A stretch of 32,624 bases of DNA from CAZOOA01 sp964581355 (GCA_964581355.1 CAZOOA010000030.1:1-32624); one strand, 5' to 3'. Shown: positions 15,391 to 23,565, counted from the stretch's first letter. Notes: generated by a model from the letters alone, not told the origin. Numbers and translations are program-made.

Positions 15391-17235
15391 CTAGAAAAGA
15401 GTAAGTTCCCCGGAGTCATCCCCCACATCCATTTCCACATCTTCAAATACTGCGCTGGCCGTCCGCCTCTCCAGCACTGTCGTCAGATTGTTCAGGACCG
15501 CTTGCAAATCTTCACTGGTCCCATCCCAGCGCTCCAGTTCCAGTTTCTGAAGCTTGGAATTTTTTTGCTGGCCCAGGCTGCTTTCCAGTTCCGTAATGGA
15601 CGTTTTTATCTCCTGCAGCAGGCCCGGCAGATGCCGTCCCTTTTCCAGGTTACTTGCAATCCCCTGCACTTCCCCGATCAAAGAATTCATGCACTGACCC
15701 AGAGACTGCACTCCCCGGGAAATCATATCTTCAATTACTTTTAATTCTTCCCGGGAGTTTTGGATGACCTGGTTCATCTTTTCCATGTTTTCTTCGTTTA
15801 GCTGCATCATCTTTTCAAATTTCTCCAGGTCATTTAACAGGCGCTGCTTCAATTCCAGCATAAATGCTTCGTTGGCATTTACTTCCTCGATAATCCGGTC
15901 GGATACATTAGCAATCTCCTGGCCAAAAGAATCGTCTTCCAGCTGCAGGCGGGCCAATTCAATCCGGGTCATCAGTTTTAATTTTTTCAGGAAGCTGATC
16001 CGTGCTTTGATCGTGCTGATACGGGAATCTATGCTGGAAAGCTGGCGGTGAAAATCCTGGTTAGAGGCTGTAATGTGGGCAAAATTTGTTTTCAGGCTGG
16101 TCAGTTCGGAAAAAAAGCCTTCCATAAATTGGTATTGTCGATTGAAGATGGCGCGGACGGTGTTTGGTTCATTACCCTCTCTCATCTTCATATCGCCGGC
16201 CAAAAATTCCATCAAAATATTTCCTTCCTCTTTCTGGCTGTCCAGGTCCCGCTGAATCTCCGACAAGGGAACTTCCATTTCCGTAAGGGACTCCCCAAGC
16301 TGGTTCTCTACGTTGCTGACTAACTCCCCGGTTAATTTCAGAACCTTTTGCGCAAAAGAAAGAAAGTTCAAGCTGTCTTCCAAAGAAGTATCAGGACGGC
16401 CATAGGCATCGGCATGCTCAGCCACTGTCCCCAGGCAGCGGCTTAAATTTTCCATGTTTTGACGGATAATATCCTGCATTTGGATGGAAACCATCAGGTT
16501 TTGGACCGGCATAATTACTTTTTTCACATTGCTGATCAGGTCTTCCAGGAGACGGCTGATTTCCTGGAGAGAATGAAAGGTGGTTTGAAATAACTCCTGG
16601 AACTCTTCCTGCTGTCCTGTTGAAATGTTGCCGTGCTGCTGCAGCAAGCTTTTCAGGTCTTCCCGGAACTGTTCATTCCATCTGCTCAGTGCCCGGGCTT
16701 CTTCCTGGATCCCGGCATACTGCTGGTTAATCTGGTATGAAAGGGAATTGATGTTGTCAGAAATAACCCCAAAAGCACGCCCTCTTTCCCCCAGGTGCGC
16801 AGAAAAAATCACTGCATTTAAAGATACTACCTCAATATCAGTTAAACGCCCTTTGATCTGCTCGATCATTACCAGCAGGCTGGAAACCCCGGCATTTTCT
16901 TCCCCGTCTTCCTCCAGGAAGAGGTCAATGGTATCCCGGATCTCTTTTTCTCCTACCAGCTCATCGCGGGTAGCTGTAAAGTTATCCTGGACCTGCTTTA
17001 AAACCGTGGAGAGAGCATGGGCTTCAGCCTCTTCGGTAATGTGCTGGCCCGGTTCTTTGCTGGGCACAAAGCATTCCAACAAGATGGACATTTCTTCCAG
17101 GGTCAGTTCAATCTCCCTTTCGATGGACGGAAGCTGCGCATGGATGCTGCCATAAATATCTTCGGTATCGCGAATTATGTTTTCTATACGGGTCGTGGTC
17201 TCTTGTATGCGTTGTTTTATCGTCCTTGTGTCCAT
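15391..17235 (-). CDS. Soluble MCP-like coiled-coil protein B (ELTLF C-terminus)
   Basis: About 614 residues and the first gene of the chemotaxis locus. No membrane segment and no sensor domain; long heptad-rich helices. Numbering from the TTG at 17241: a degenerate chemoreceptor-tip motif at about 137-163 (VVSLNAVIFSAHLG, GRAFGVISD), QDIIRQ at 256-261, an acidic C-terminal tail ending GELTLF. The distance from tip to QDI motif (115 residues) is the same as in protein A, so the two are collinear paralogues. The start chosen is the ATG at 17235, with AAGGAG 6 bases upstream; the TTG at 17241 abuts that site. A promoter-like TATAAT lies about 100 bases upstream. Not a typical MCP: it lacks the conserved Glu methylation context (EAA is FSA). 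Confidence 0.75.
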   Translation of the reverse strand: MDTRTIKQRIQETTTRIENIIRDTEDIYGSIHAQLPSIEREIELTLEEMSILLECFVPSKEPGQHITEEAEAHALSTVLKQVQDNFTATRDELVGEKEIRDTIDLFLEEDGEENAGVSSLLVMIEQIKGRLTDIEVVSLNAVIFSAHLGERGRAFGVISDNINSLSYQINQQYAGIQEEARALSRWNEQFREDLKSLLQQHGNISTGQQEEFQELFQTTFHSLQEISRLLEDLISNVKKVIMPVQNLMVSIQMQDIIRQNMENLSRCLGTVAEHADAYGRPDTSLEDSLNFLSFAQKVLKLTGELVSNVENQLGESLTEMEVPLSEIQRDLDSQKEEGNILMEFLAGDMKMREGNEPNTVRAIFNRQYQFMEGFFSELTSLKTNFAHITASNQDFHRQLSSIDSRISTIKARISFLKKLKLMTRIELARLQLEDDSFGQEIANVSDRIIEEVNANEAFMLELKQRLLNDLEKFEKMMQLNEENMEKMNQVIQNSREELKVIEDMISRGVQSLGQCMNSLIGEVQGIASNLEKGRHLPGLLQEIKTSITELESSLGQQKNSKLQKLELERWDGTSEDLQAVLNNLTTVLERRTASAVFEDVEMDVGDDSGELTLF

Positions 17236-17336
17236 ATTCAACTCCTTAAAGAAATATTGAAATGGAGTTTCCGCTGCGCGGCCTGAATCTGACAGGAAGA
17301 AACAACATTTTTCTTTTTACATTTTTTATGCTCTAC

Positions 17337-17342
17337 ATTATA
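17337..17342 (-). promoter_or_regulatory. Candidate promoter -10 box for the chemotaxis locus
   Basis: On the minus strand the sequence reads TATAAT, about 100 bases before the first gene's start. The -35 position has only a weak match, so the call rests on the perfect -10 box and location. A sigma-D/sigma-28-type promoter was looked for and not found. Confidence 0.4.
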
Positions 17343-17371
17343 CAACAAAAAAAGGGAAAACGACACCTTAT

Positions 17372-17396
17372 TTGGGCATAAAGCCCAATTTTTTTT
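17372..17396 (+). terminator. Intrinsic terminator in the divergent intergenic region
   Basis: TTGGGC, a 5-base loop, GCCCAA, then eight T's. The T-tract is on the plus strand, so it would stop transcription heading toward the response regulator-phosphatase gene from the left. There is no plus-strand gene before it, so it may insulate that gene from antisense transcription out of the chemotaxis locus, or end a short leader RNA. The stem is only 6 bp. Confidence 0.55.
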
Positions 17397-17410
17397 AAAT
17401 TAATTGTCTG

Positions 17411-17439
17411 TTTAACTCTTTTTTCAGTTAATATATACT
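17411..17439 (+). promoter_or_regulatory. Candidate sigma-A promoter for the response regulator-phosphatase gene
   Basis: TTTAAC, a 17-base spacer, then TATACT. The -10 is a five-of-six match and the -35 is weak. It would give a leader of about 130 bases before the TTG start at 17574. Confidence 0.4.
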
Positions 17440-17573
17440 GTATTCTAGGGAAGATCCTGGAAATATAACAATTATGCTTCCTTTCTGAAAATCATTTCGG
17501 CTATTGCCGGCAGGATTTAACGCCCGCACGTAGAATCTAAAAAAAAAAGTTATACAGGAGGTTGTAAAAACCC

Positions 17574-18743
17574 TTGGAAAAGCTCCCCCGGATACTGGTT
17601 GTGGATGATAAAAGAACCATCCGCCTGCTGCTGGCACGTTATCTCAGCCAGGGCGGGTATAGCGATATTATCCAGGCAGCCTCCGGTGAAGAGGCACTGG
17701 AAATTGTAGACAGTCAAAAGCCGGACCTTTTGCTTTTGGATATTATGATGCCGGGAATCGACGGATTTGAAGTCTGTCGGCGCCTGAAAGAAAATGAAAA
17801 CACCCGCATGATCCCGATTATTATCGTCTCGGCCCTGGAAGACCGGGAGTCCCGCCTGCAGTGTTACCAGGCCGGGGCCGACGAATTTCTGAATAAGCCG
17901 GTAGATTCCACCGAAATGCTGGCACGAATCAATTCCCTGCTGCGGATCAAGAACTATTTTGAGCAGCTGCAGGAAAGCAATGCAAAGCTGCTGCAGAACC
18001 TGCAAACTGCCCAGCGAATTCAAAAAGCTCTTTTGCCCCGGAGTTTTCCCCGGGTAAAAGAGCTGGGATTTGACGCCTATTACCAGCCGGCCGAATACCT
18101 GGGAGGCGACTACTATAATGTTTTCCCCCTGGACGGAGAAACGTTCTGCTTTTATATTGCCGATGTTACAGGCCACTACCTGGACGCAGCCATGCTGACT
18201 GTTTATTTAAAAGAGGCGATAGCTGGTTACAGTCGCCAGATGCGGCAAAGAGGCGAACTCTTCAGCCCCAGGGAGTGCCTGGCTGAACTGGACCGCCTGT
18301 TTAAAAAAGAGGATTTCCCCGAAGATCTGTTTATTACTCTCTTCCTGGCAGTTTTTGACCCTTCAACCCGCTCCATCACTTATTCCGCAGCAGGTTTCGC
18401 CGAATTTCCCTATCTTTACGGCAACGGGGATCTGCTGGAACTATCCTGTCCCGGGAGCTTAATTATGCCCCTTGGCCCTGCAGGTTCTTTTGCAGAAAAG
18501 TCCTGTACGTTACATGAGAACCAGGGCATTTTCCTCTATACCGATGGCCTGATTGAACAGCCCGGGGAAAGCAGACAGGATTTTTTCGGCAGGGAACGGG
18601 TGCAGGAAATTTTACTGCAAATGCAGGGGCAGCAAATGAAAAGCACCATCCCCACCATGCTGGACCAGTTGCAACACTTCGCCGGCAGCACTTTTGATGA
18701 CGATATCGCCCTGTTAAACATTTTCCCTGCCGAGGGAAAATAA
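17574..18743 (+). CDS. Response regulator with PP2C/SpoIIE-type Ser/Thr phosphatase output (RsbU-like)
   Basis: A 389-residue protein. Receiver 1-122 with D56 (LLLLDIMMPGIDGF), then a helical linker (about 123-160), then a PP2C/SpoIIE domain with metal-binding motifs GGDYY (177-181), ADVTGHYLDAAM (196-207), TDGLIE and FDDDIALL near the end. Such proteins usually dephosphorylate an anti-anti-sigma STAS protein when the receiver is phosphorylated. The start is a TTG with AGGAGG 12 bases upstream. It is divergent from the chemotaxis operon, whose STAS protein lacks the Ser needed to be a substrate, so the target is probably elsewhere. It may be phosphorylated by CheA or one of the hybrid kinases. 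Confidence 0.93.
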   Translation: MEKLPRILVVDDKRTIRLLLARYLSQGGYSDIIQAASGEEALEIVDSQKPDLLLLDIMMPGIDGFEVCRRLKENENTRMIPIIIVSALEDRESRLQCYQAGADEFLNKPVDSTEMLARINSLLRIKNYFEQLQESNAKLLQNLQTAQRIQKALLPRSFPRVKELGFDAYYQPAEYLGGDYYNVFPLDGETFCFYIADVTGHYLDAAMLTVYLKEAIAGYSRQMRQRGELFSPRECLAELDRLFKKEDFPEDLFITLFLAVFDPSTRSITYSAAGFAEFPYLYGNGDLLELSCPGSLIMPLGPAGSFAEKSCTLHENQGIFLYTDGLIEQPGESRQDFFGRERVQEILLQMQGQQMKSTIPTMLDQLQHFAGSTFDDDIALLNIFPAEGK

Positions 18744-18868
18744 ACCTTCTTGGCTTGATGTTTGAATTCTACCTTAAAAGACCCCCAAGTCATTATTTGT
18801 ACTGTTTATGCTGAATGAAGATAATCCTGCCGGGAATACTATGGGAAAGATCGTTGGAGGTGAATTGA
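18744..18868. other. Short intergenic region before the small plus-strand reading frame
   Basis: Contains no recognisable terminator after the phosphatase gene. The only notable element is GGAGGTG at 18856-18862, the ribosome binding site of the small frame at 18869. Confidence 0.4.
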
Positions 18869-18997
18869 TTGAGAAGCCAGCAAGGTATGGGCATGTCCTG
18901 GATGGGGCTGTTTTGCCTCTCCCTGATCCTGAGCATTCCTTTTTATTACCTGATGAACAAGATCTATCTTTCTTTGCAGGAAATGGCCCGCCGGTAA
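18869..18997 (+). CDS. Possible small membrane peptide (42 residues)
   Basis: A TTG-initiated frame with GGAGGTG exactly 6 bases upstream, one of the best ribosome binding sites in the window. The peptide starts with a short polar segment (residues 1-8), followed by one hydrophobic span at about 10-29 (MSWMGLFCLSLILSIPFYYL) and a basic end (ARR). This fits a single-pass small membrane protein. It is not related to anything I recognise. It lies between the phosphatase gene and the convergent thiamine-binding gene. A longer frame in another phase covers the same DNA but runs antisense into the thiamine-binding gene and has no comparable composition. Confidence 0.45.
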   Translation: MRSQQGMGMSWMGLFCLSLILSIPFYYLMNKIYLSLQEMARR

Positions 18998-19076
18998 GTG
19001 GGCACCCGGCCCGGCCTGCTGCCTGCTGCAAGCCAACAGCGGGCAATACTGTCTTGGCAAAAAGCCTTGACGCCAA

Positions 19077-19382
19077 TTACCTTTCCAGCTTCTCCTGCAC
19101 CGAAGACAGCTTTTGTTCCATAGAAGCCTCTTTGTCTCGCCGGTCATCGATTTTGATCTGGGTGGAAACGCGCAAAGCGCCCTGTTCAAAAGGGATTTCG
19201 TGCATACGGCGGACTGCCTTGAGGAGTTCGTCCAGCTCGCCCTCCAGGATCGTCCCCATGGGGGTAAGCTGATATTTGATCGTTTTTTCCTCTTCCAGTA
19301 TTTTGTGGCAATCGGCCACGTAACGGCTGATACCGGGGCTCCCCGTCCCCAGGGGAGTAATGCTTACTTCCACGATAGCCAT
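19077..19382 (-). CDS. MTH1187/YkoF-type thiamine-binding protein (DUF77)
   Basis: About 101 residues. The start MAIVEVSITPLGTGSPGISRYV, the middle YQLTPMGTILEGELDELL and the end ending in a charged helix are typical of the MTH1187 family, a ferredoxin-like fold that binds thiamine or a hydroxymethylpyrimidine in the cytoplasm. The start is the ATG at 19382, with GAGAGG 8 bases upstream; a GTG at 19391 abuts that site. It stands alone, downstream of the lipoprotein gene by about 75 bases; no thiamine biosynthesis gene or TPP riboswitch is visible nearby. Confidence 0.88.
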   Translation of the reverse strand: MAIVEVSITPLGTGSPGISRYVADCHKILEEEKTIKYQLTPMGTILEGELDELLKAVRRMHEIPFEQGALRVSTQIKIDDRRDKEASMEQKLSSVQEKLER

Positions 19383-19456
19383 AGAAAACACCTCTCAAAT
19401 AGGTTGAATTGTGTTTTTCGCTCCCGGGTCCTGGATGGATCCGGGACATCTGCCCA

Positions 19457-20770
19457 CTAAGGCTGCTGCCCCAGGGGCGCGCCCGTCTCTTTCCAGCGCA
19501 GCTGGTTTATTATCAGTGACCGCAGGGGATACCAGCCGTCCCCGGCTTCCACAGGGTATTCCTCGCGAAGATAAAAGTAGCGGCCCTCATGTTCTCCCAG
19601 GATGGCGCCCATGGACCGGTCTCCATGCAGGCCTCTATATTTCTCCAGGGCCCAGGGGGGGAGAGCTTCATCCCCGGAGACTGACTCCAGGGCTCCCATA
19701 TAGCCAATCACCTGCTGGAAGGATGCTTCGGCGCCCCGTTCTGTTATGTCCTCATCCCAAAACATGAGATCCATATATTCCATGCGGATCCCCTTTGCCG
19801 AACCGGCATCCACTTCCTGCACCCGGTCTTTTCGGTCGCAGGGGAAATAGGTGGTTGCCGGCATATCCGGGTGTTGGACCAGGCAGTATGATTGCAGCTT
19901 TTCCGTCCCTTCGACAAAGGTGGTGAACACCTGCTCCGAGGGACGCTGTGCAGTTTGTTCATCCCAGGTCCACTGCTCCAGGATTGGTCGGACCCGTGCC
20001 AGCCAGGACTCTTTTTGGCCCTGCAGCCAGGTAGAACGCAGCCCAAACTGATACTCTTCATGGTGTCCCAGCACCAGGAAGCCGGCGCTCCCATCATCCC
20101 GGACAAACACATGGGCATCCTGGACCCAGGCAGGCAGGTCGGATTTTAGGGGCTTTAATTCCTCCATGCCGCCAAGTCCTTTTTTCAGCTGCTCCCAGGC
20201 TTCTTCTTCCGTCAGGTCCGGCTCCAGCGGCAGGATTTCCAGGGCTGTCTCCAACTCGTCCAGCTGACGTCCCCCGTCAGAACGACCGACTATGACAATT
20301 TCCTGGTCCTGGGGCAAAGCCTGGTATTCTCCCCAGAGATGATCGTGACCAAGCAGGAAGTACGGGGATGTATCCGGCTCACCGGGGATATAAGTGGAAA
20401 AAGGCAGGGAAGGCAGGTTTAAGAGACGAAATGTTTTTTCTTCTTTGCCGTTATCCCCTTCTATCTCCAGCGTCCGCGTCTTGGGCCTGGCACCCTGCTC
20501 CGCATCCCTGGACATGCCTTGAAGGATGGAAACAGTAACTTCTTCCCCGGGAGATATATATTCTTCTGCTTTTTCTTTCTCTTCTGTTTCCCTGTCCATA
20601 TCCAAGTCGTTTTCTTCTCTATCCTCTTCAACTTCCTCAATTAACTCCGGTTCTTCATCACCGGGTTCGGGCTCAACGATTCCCGGGATGGAGCAACCAG
20701 CGGCAGTTAAAGCAAGTGTCAGGATCAAGGCCACTGCTATCAACCCGTATTTCAAATATTCTTTTCGCAT
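19457..20770 (-). CDS. Lipoprotein of unknown function
   Basis: A 437-residue protein with a lipoprotein signal peptide: basic start (MRKEYLKYG), hydrophobic core and lipobox LTAAGC with the acylated Cys at residue 26. It is followed by a very acidic, Glu-rich linker (about 30-75). The rest is a Trp-rich globular part of no family I recognise. It is expected to be anchored to the outer face of the cytoplasmic membrane. The ATG has GAGGGA upstream, and a near-consensus promoter lies 24 bases before it. Possibly co-transcribed with the thiamine-binding protein gene downstream. Confidence 0.8.
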   Translation of the reverse strand: MRKEYLKYGLIAVALILTLALTAAGCSIPGIVEPEPGDEEPELIEEVEEDREENDLDMDRETEEKEKAEEYISPGEEVTVSILQGMSRDAEQGARPKTRTLEIEGDNGKEEKTFRLLNLPSLPFSTYIPGEPDTSPYFLLGHDHLWGEYQALPQDQEIVIVGRSDGGRQLDELETALEILPLEPDLTEEEAWEQLKKGLGGMEELKPLKSDLPAWVQDAHVFVRDDGSAGFLVLGHHEEYQFGLRSTWLQGQKESWLARVRPILEQWTWDEQTAQRPSEQVFTTFVEGTEKLQSYCLVQHPDMPATTYFPCDRKDRVQEVDAGSAKGIRMEYMDLMFWDEDITERGAEASFQQVIGYMGALESVSGDEALPPWALEKYRGLHGDRSMGAILGEHEGRYFYLREEYPVEAGDGWYPLRSLIINQLRWKETGAPLGQQP

Positions 20771-20800
20771 CTTATTCCCTCTTTCGTCATTGATAATTGT

Positions 20801-20829
20801 ATTGTACTAGCTGTGCTGGAAAATCTCAA
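20801..20829 (-). promoter_or_regulatory. Sigma-A-type promoter of the lipoprotein gene
   Basis: On the minus strand: TTGAGA (20824-20829), 17-base spacer, TACAAT (20801-20806). Five of six matches in each box. It predicts a start of transcription near 20794 and a leader of about 24 bases. Confidence 0.7.
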
Positions 20830-20945
20830 TAAGCAAACAACCTGTATCCTGCCAGCCAGCGGCGCCCTTTTTCCTTGAGTTGAGTTTCCCCCCAGCAAAC
20901 TTCCAAATTATGTTTTTCCTTTCTGCCTGACAAAGGCGGAACTGC

Positions 20946-20974
20946 TTGACTTTTTGTCCTCTTGGGCATATATT
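20946..20974 (+). promoter_or_regulatory. Sigma-A-type promoter of the TRIC channel gene
   Basis: TTGACT (20946-20951), 17-base spacer, TATATT (20969-20974). Five of six matches in each box. It lies back to back with the lipoprotein promoter, about 115 bases apart. Confidence 0.7.
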
Positions 20975-21031
20975 TGATCCAGTTGGTTCAATTTGGCAGG
21001 GCAGGAGTTTTTTAAGCAAGGGGGATCCCCG

Positions 21032-21640
21032 TTGACCTGGGAAGTGCTGAATGTCATCGGCACCCTGGCCTTTGCCGCCAGCGGTGCCATTGTTGCCATG
21101 GAAGAAGAATACGATATCCTGGGAGTATTTGTCCTGGGCCTGGTTACAGCTTTCGGGGGAGGCGTAGTCCGCAACCTGCTTATCGGCATTCCGACCACCA
21201 TACTCTGGGAGCAAACCCCCTTGATTATCGCTACCCTGTTATTTATCACCTTCCTGTTTTTACTCCCGGCTTCCTGGATCGGCCGGTGGAAACGATGGGG
21301 GATTCTGCTAGATGCTGCCGGCCTGTCGGCGTTCGCTATCCAGGGAGCCCTTTATGCCACAGAAATGCACCGCCCCTTGATCGCCATCACAGTTGCCGCC
21401 ATGCTTACGGGCATCGGGGGTGGAATGATCCGGGATGTGCTGGCCGGGAGAAAACCCCTGGTTCTGCGCGATGAGATTTACGCTCTCTGGGCAGCGCTGG
21501 GAGGACTCTCCATTGGGCTGGGGCTGGTAAGCACCACCAGCCCCGTGCAGCTGTATCTCCTTTTTGCTTTGATTATTATTCTGCGCATGGTTTCTTTTTA
21601 CTTTAAACTCAAGCTGCCCCGTCGCTCCCTGAAAACATAA
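21032..21640 (+). CDS. TRIC-family cation channel (UPF0126 membrane protein)
   Basis: About 202 residues. Seven hydrophobic segments in two related halves, each with the family's glycine signature: IGTLAFAASGAIVA with FGGGVVRNLL in the first, LDAAGLSAFAIQGA with GIGGGMIRDVL in the second. Prokaryotic TRIC proteins form trimeric monovalent-cation channels; earlier annotations call them UPF0126/YvgT-type. I place the start at the TTG at 21032: AAGGGGGA lies 6 bases upstream and it gives the usual short stretch before the first helix. The TTG at 20993 has no ribosome binding site. The promoter at 20946 supports a leader of about 50 bases. Confidence 0.88.
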   Translation: MTWEVLNVIGTLAFAASGAIVAMEEEYDILGVFVLGLVTAFGGGVVRNLLIGIPTTILWEQTPLIIATLLFITFLFLLPASWIGRWKRWGILLDAAGLSAFAIQGALYATEMHRPLIAITVAAMLTGIGGGMIRDVLAGRKPLVLRDEIYALWAALGGLSIGLGLVSTTSPVQLYLLFALIIILRMVSFYFKLKLPRRSLKT

Positions 21641-21744
21641 AAAGGTTTTTTCTTTTTCATGTCGAATTTATACTGGGAACAGGGCTGAACTGGAAAAAAC
21701 AACAGGAAGGTCCTTTCAATCCAGGTTAAAGAGGTTGTGGAAAA

Positions 21745-23565
21745 TTGATCAAAAAAATTCTACCCGTCCTGCTGGTGCTGGGCGGCCTTTTAAGCATTTT
21801 TTTCTTTTTACCTGAAGGCTTCGGTCTCAGGGAAGTCCGGGATGTTTTTTTGCCCGGTAGCGTGGAAAATGACGGGGAAGAGGACTACAACGGGGCCGAA
21901 CAAGAGCCTGAAAGGGAGCTCCCCGAAGAACTTTACCATGCCGTCAAGCTGGACAGGCTTTTGGGGAAAACGCCCCCTGACGGGATGGAAGGGTTAATGG
22001 AATTATCCACAAGGGAAGATGCCGTAGGTTACGAGGCCAGCCTGACCCTGGCCCGTCAATATGATCGTTACGAAGAAATTAACCCGGAATTATTTTACCG
22101 CAGGGCCCTGTCCCTGCATGAAACCAATGATGTCCAGGAAGAGCTGGCCTTGTATCTGAAAGAAGAGGTTGGAAAAGAAGATGCAGCGGCAGAGGAGTTC
22201 TTACAGCTTTTGCCCGGTGAGGACGCCCTGAAAGCCCTGGAGGAACTTCAAGTGCCGCCGGAGACGATTATTGAGGCGCTGGCAAGGGAGGAATACTGGG
22301 CAACCCTGGTTTCTTTCGTCCAGGAGCGCAGCGATTCTTCTTTAACAGGGCCGGCAGAACGCTATTATTTAAAAGCCCTGGTTCAGGCAGGCCGTTATGA
22401 AACAGCACTACCCCTCCTGGAAGAACGGGTCCAGGAAGAGGAGACAAGCCAGGAGCTGATCTGGCATTATGCCCGGGCCCTGGAGTTATCTGGAAAGCCG
22501 GAAAAAGCCCTGGAATACTACGAGGCAGCAGGAGAGCGGGGACTGTACCGCCGGGGGATTATCCTGGCCAACCAGGGGAAGACCGCCGAAGCGGCCGAGG
22601 TCTTCAGCGCCACACCGGAACCCGAGGGCCGCTGGAGAGGGGCACACCTGTGGGAATCCCTGGATGACCCCCAAAAAGCGCTGCCCGTTTACATGGACCT
22701 GGCCCAGGATGAATCGTCTGTCCAGGACGATGCGGCCTACCGGGCTTATGTTCTGCTTTCCCGCGATGGCGATGAAAGAGCTGACGAATTTTTACCCGTT
22801 ATCGCCTCTTCGCCTGCCTGGATGGAGCGACTGGACAAAGAGCCGCAGCGGGAACTGGAGCCAGAACAAACCCTGGAAGAACCACTTTTTATCAGGAGGA
22901 TTGAAGCCTACCGGGAACACCGCCTGGGCAGGCTGGCCGACCTGGAACTGGCCATCCAGTTAGAACGGGTTTCGCCCCAGGAAAGGCTGGCTTTGGGGCA
23001 GTGGTACCTGGAACAGGGCAACTACTTTCGGGCGGTCCGACATGGTATTCGCCTGCTCAGGGAACGCCCCTGCCTGAATGCATACCGGTTGGCCTATCCC
23101 AAACCGTACCTGGAAGAAGTGCGCCAGGCCGCCGAAGAGTACCAGCTGGATCCCTACCTGCTGCTGGCTGTGATGCGGGAAGAAAGCCACTACCGAGCCG
23201 ATGTAACCTCTGTGGCCGGCGCCCGGGGGCTAATGCAGATCATGCCTTCGACGGGACAGGATATTGCCGACCGCAAAAACGAAGATTTTGAGCTGGAGAT
23301 GCTGTTCGACCCGGAAACCAGCATTCGCTTTGGGGCTTTTTACCTGCGCTCGGTGCTGGATATGTTTGACGGCGACCTGGACCAGGCCCTGGCTGCCTAC
23401 AATGCCGGCCCCGGACATGCCCGGCGCTGGGGTAACTCTGACCTGGGCCAGGAACCGCTCGGCTTCCCCACAGCCATCACTTTCATTGAAACCCGGGAGT
23501 ATATTACCAAAGTAAAGGATTCCTACCTGAACTACCTCTGGCTGTACGAATCAGAGAACCAGTAA
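21745..23565 (+). CDS. Soluble lytic murein transglycosylase-like protein (SLT domain, TPR-like N-terminus)
   Basis: A 606-residue protein. An N-terminal hydrophobic anchor (about 5-22), an acidic stretch, then helical TPR-like repeats (about 90-450) and a C-terminal SLT domain (about 455-600). The catalytic Glu is E480 in AVMREESHY; other family motifs are AGARGLMQIMPST and AAYNAGPGH. It cleaves peptidoglycan between MurNAc and GlcNAc, forming 1,6-anhydroMurNAc. The layout resembles Slt70 with a membrane anchor. The start is a TTG with GAGG 10 bases upstream. It is 104 bases after the TRIC gene, on the same strand. Confidence 0.9.
   Translation: MIKKILPVLLVLGGLLSIFFFLPEGFGLREVRDVFLPGSVENDGEEDYNGAEQEPERELPEELYHAVKLDRLLGKTPPDGMEGLMELSTREDAVGYEASLTLARQYDRYEEINPELFYRRALSLHETNDVQEELALYLKEEVGKEDAAAEEFLQLLPGEDALKALEELQVPPETIIEALAREEYWATLVSFVQERSDSSLTGPAERYYLKALVQAGRYETALPLLEERVQEEETSQELIWHYARALELSGKPEKALEYYEAAGERGLYRRGIILANQGKTAEAAEVFSATPEPEGRWRGAHLWESLDDPQKALPVYMDLAQDESSVQDDAAYRAYVLLSRDGDERADEFLPVIASSPAWMERLDKEPQRELEPEQTLEEPLFIRRIEAYREHRLGRLADLELAIQLERVSPQERLALGQWYLEQGNYFRAVRHGIRLLRERPCLNAYRLAYPKPYLEEVRQAAEEYQLDPYLLLAVMREESHYRADVTSVAGARGLMQIMPSTGQDIADRKNEDFELEMLFDPETSIRFGAFYLRSVLDMFDGDLDQALAAYNAGPGHARRWGNSDLGQEPLGFPTAITFIETREYITKVKDSYLNYLWLYESENQ

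Noticed and set aside
17242..17400. Sigma-D (sigma-28) flagellar-type promoter for the chemotaxis locus
   Set aside because: No TAAA plus GCCGATAT-like pair at suitable spacing was found; only a sigma-A-like TATAAT is visible.
18808..19272. A 154-residue plus-strand frame across the gap after the phosphatase gene
   Set aside because: It runs antisense into the thiamine-binding protein gene; its second half mirrors that gene, and its start lacks a good ribosome binding site. The small frame at 18869 in another phase is better supported.
20815..20990. Possible riboswitch (TPP or other) between the lipoprotein and TRIC genes
   Set aside because: G-rich segments looked suggestive, but no conserved core of a known class could be matched, and both promoters there give short leaders.
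20807..21214. Minus-strand frames overlapping the TRIC gene start
   Set aside because: They are the antisense shadow of the TRIC gene and cover its promoter.
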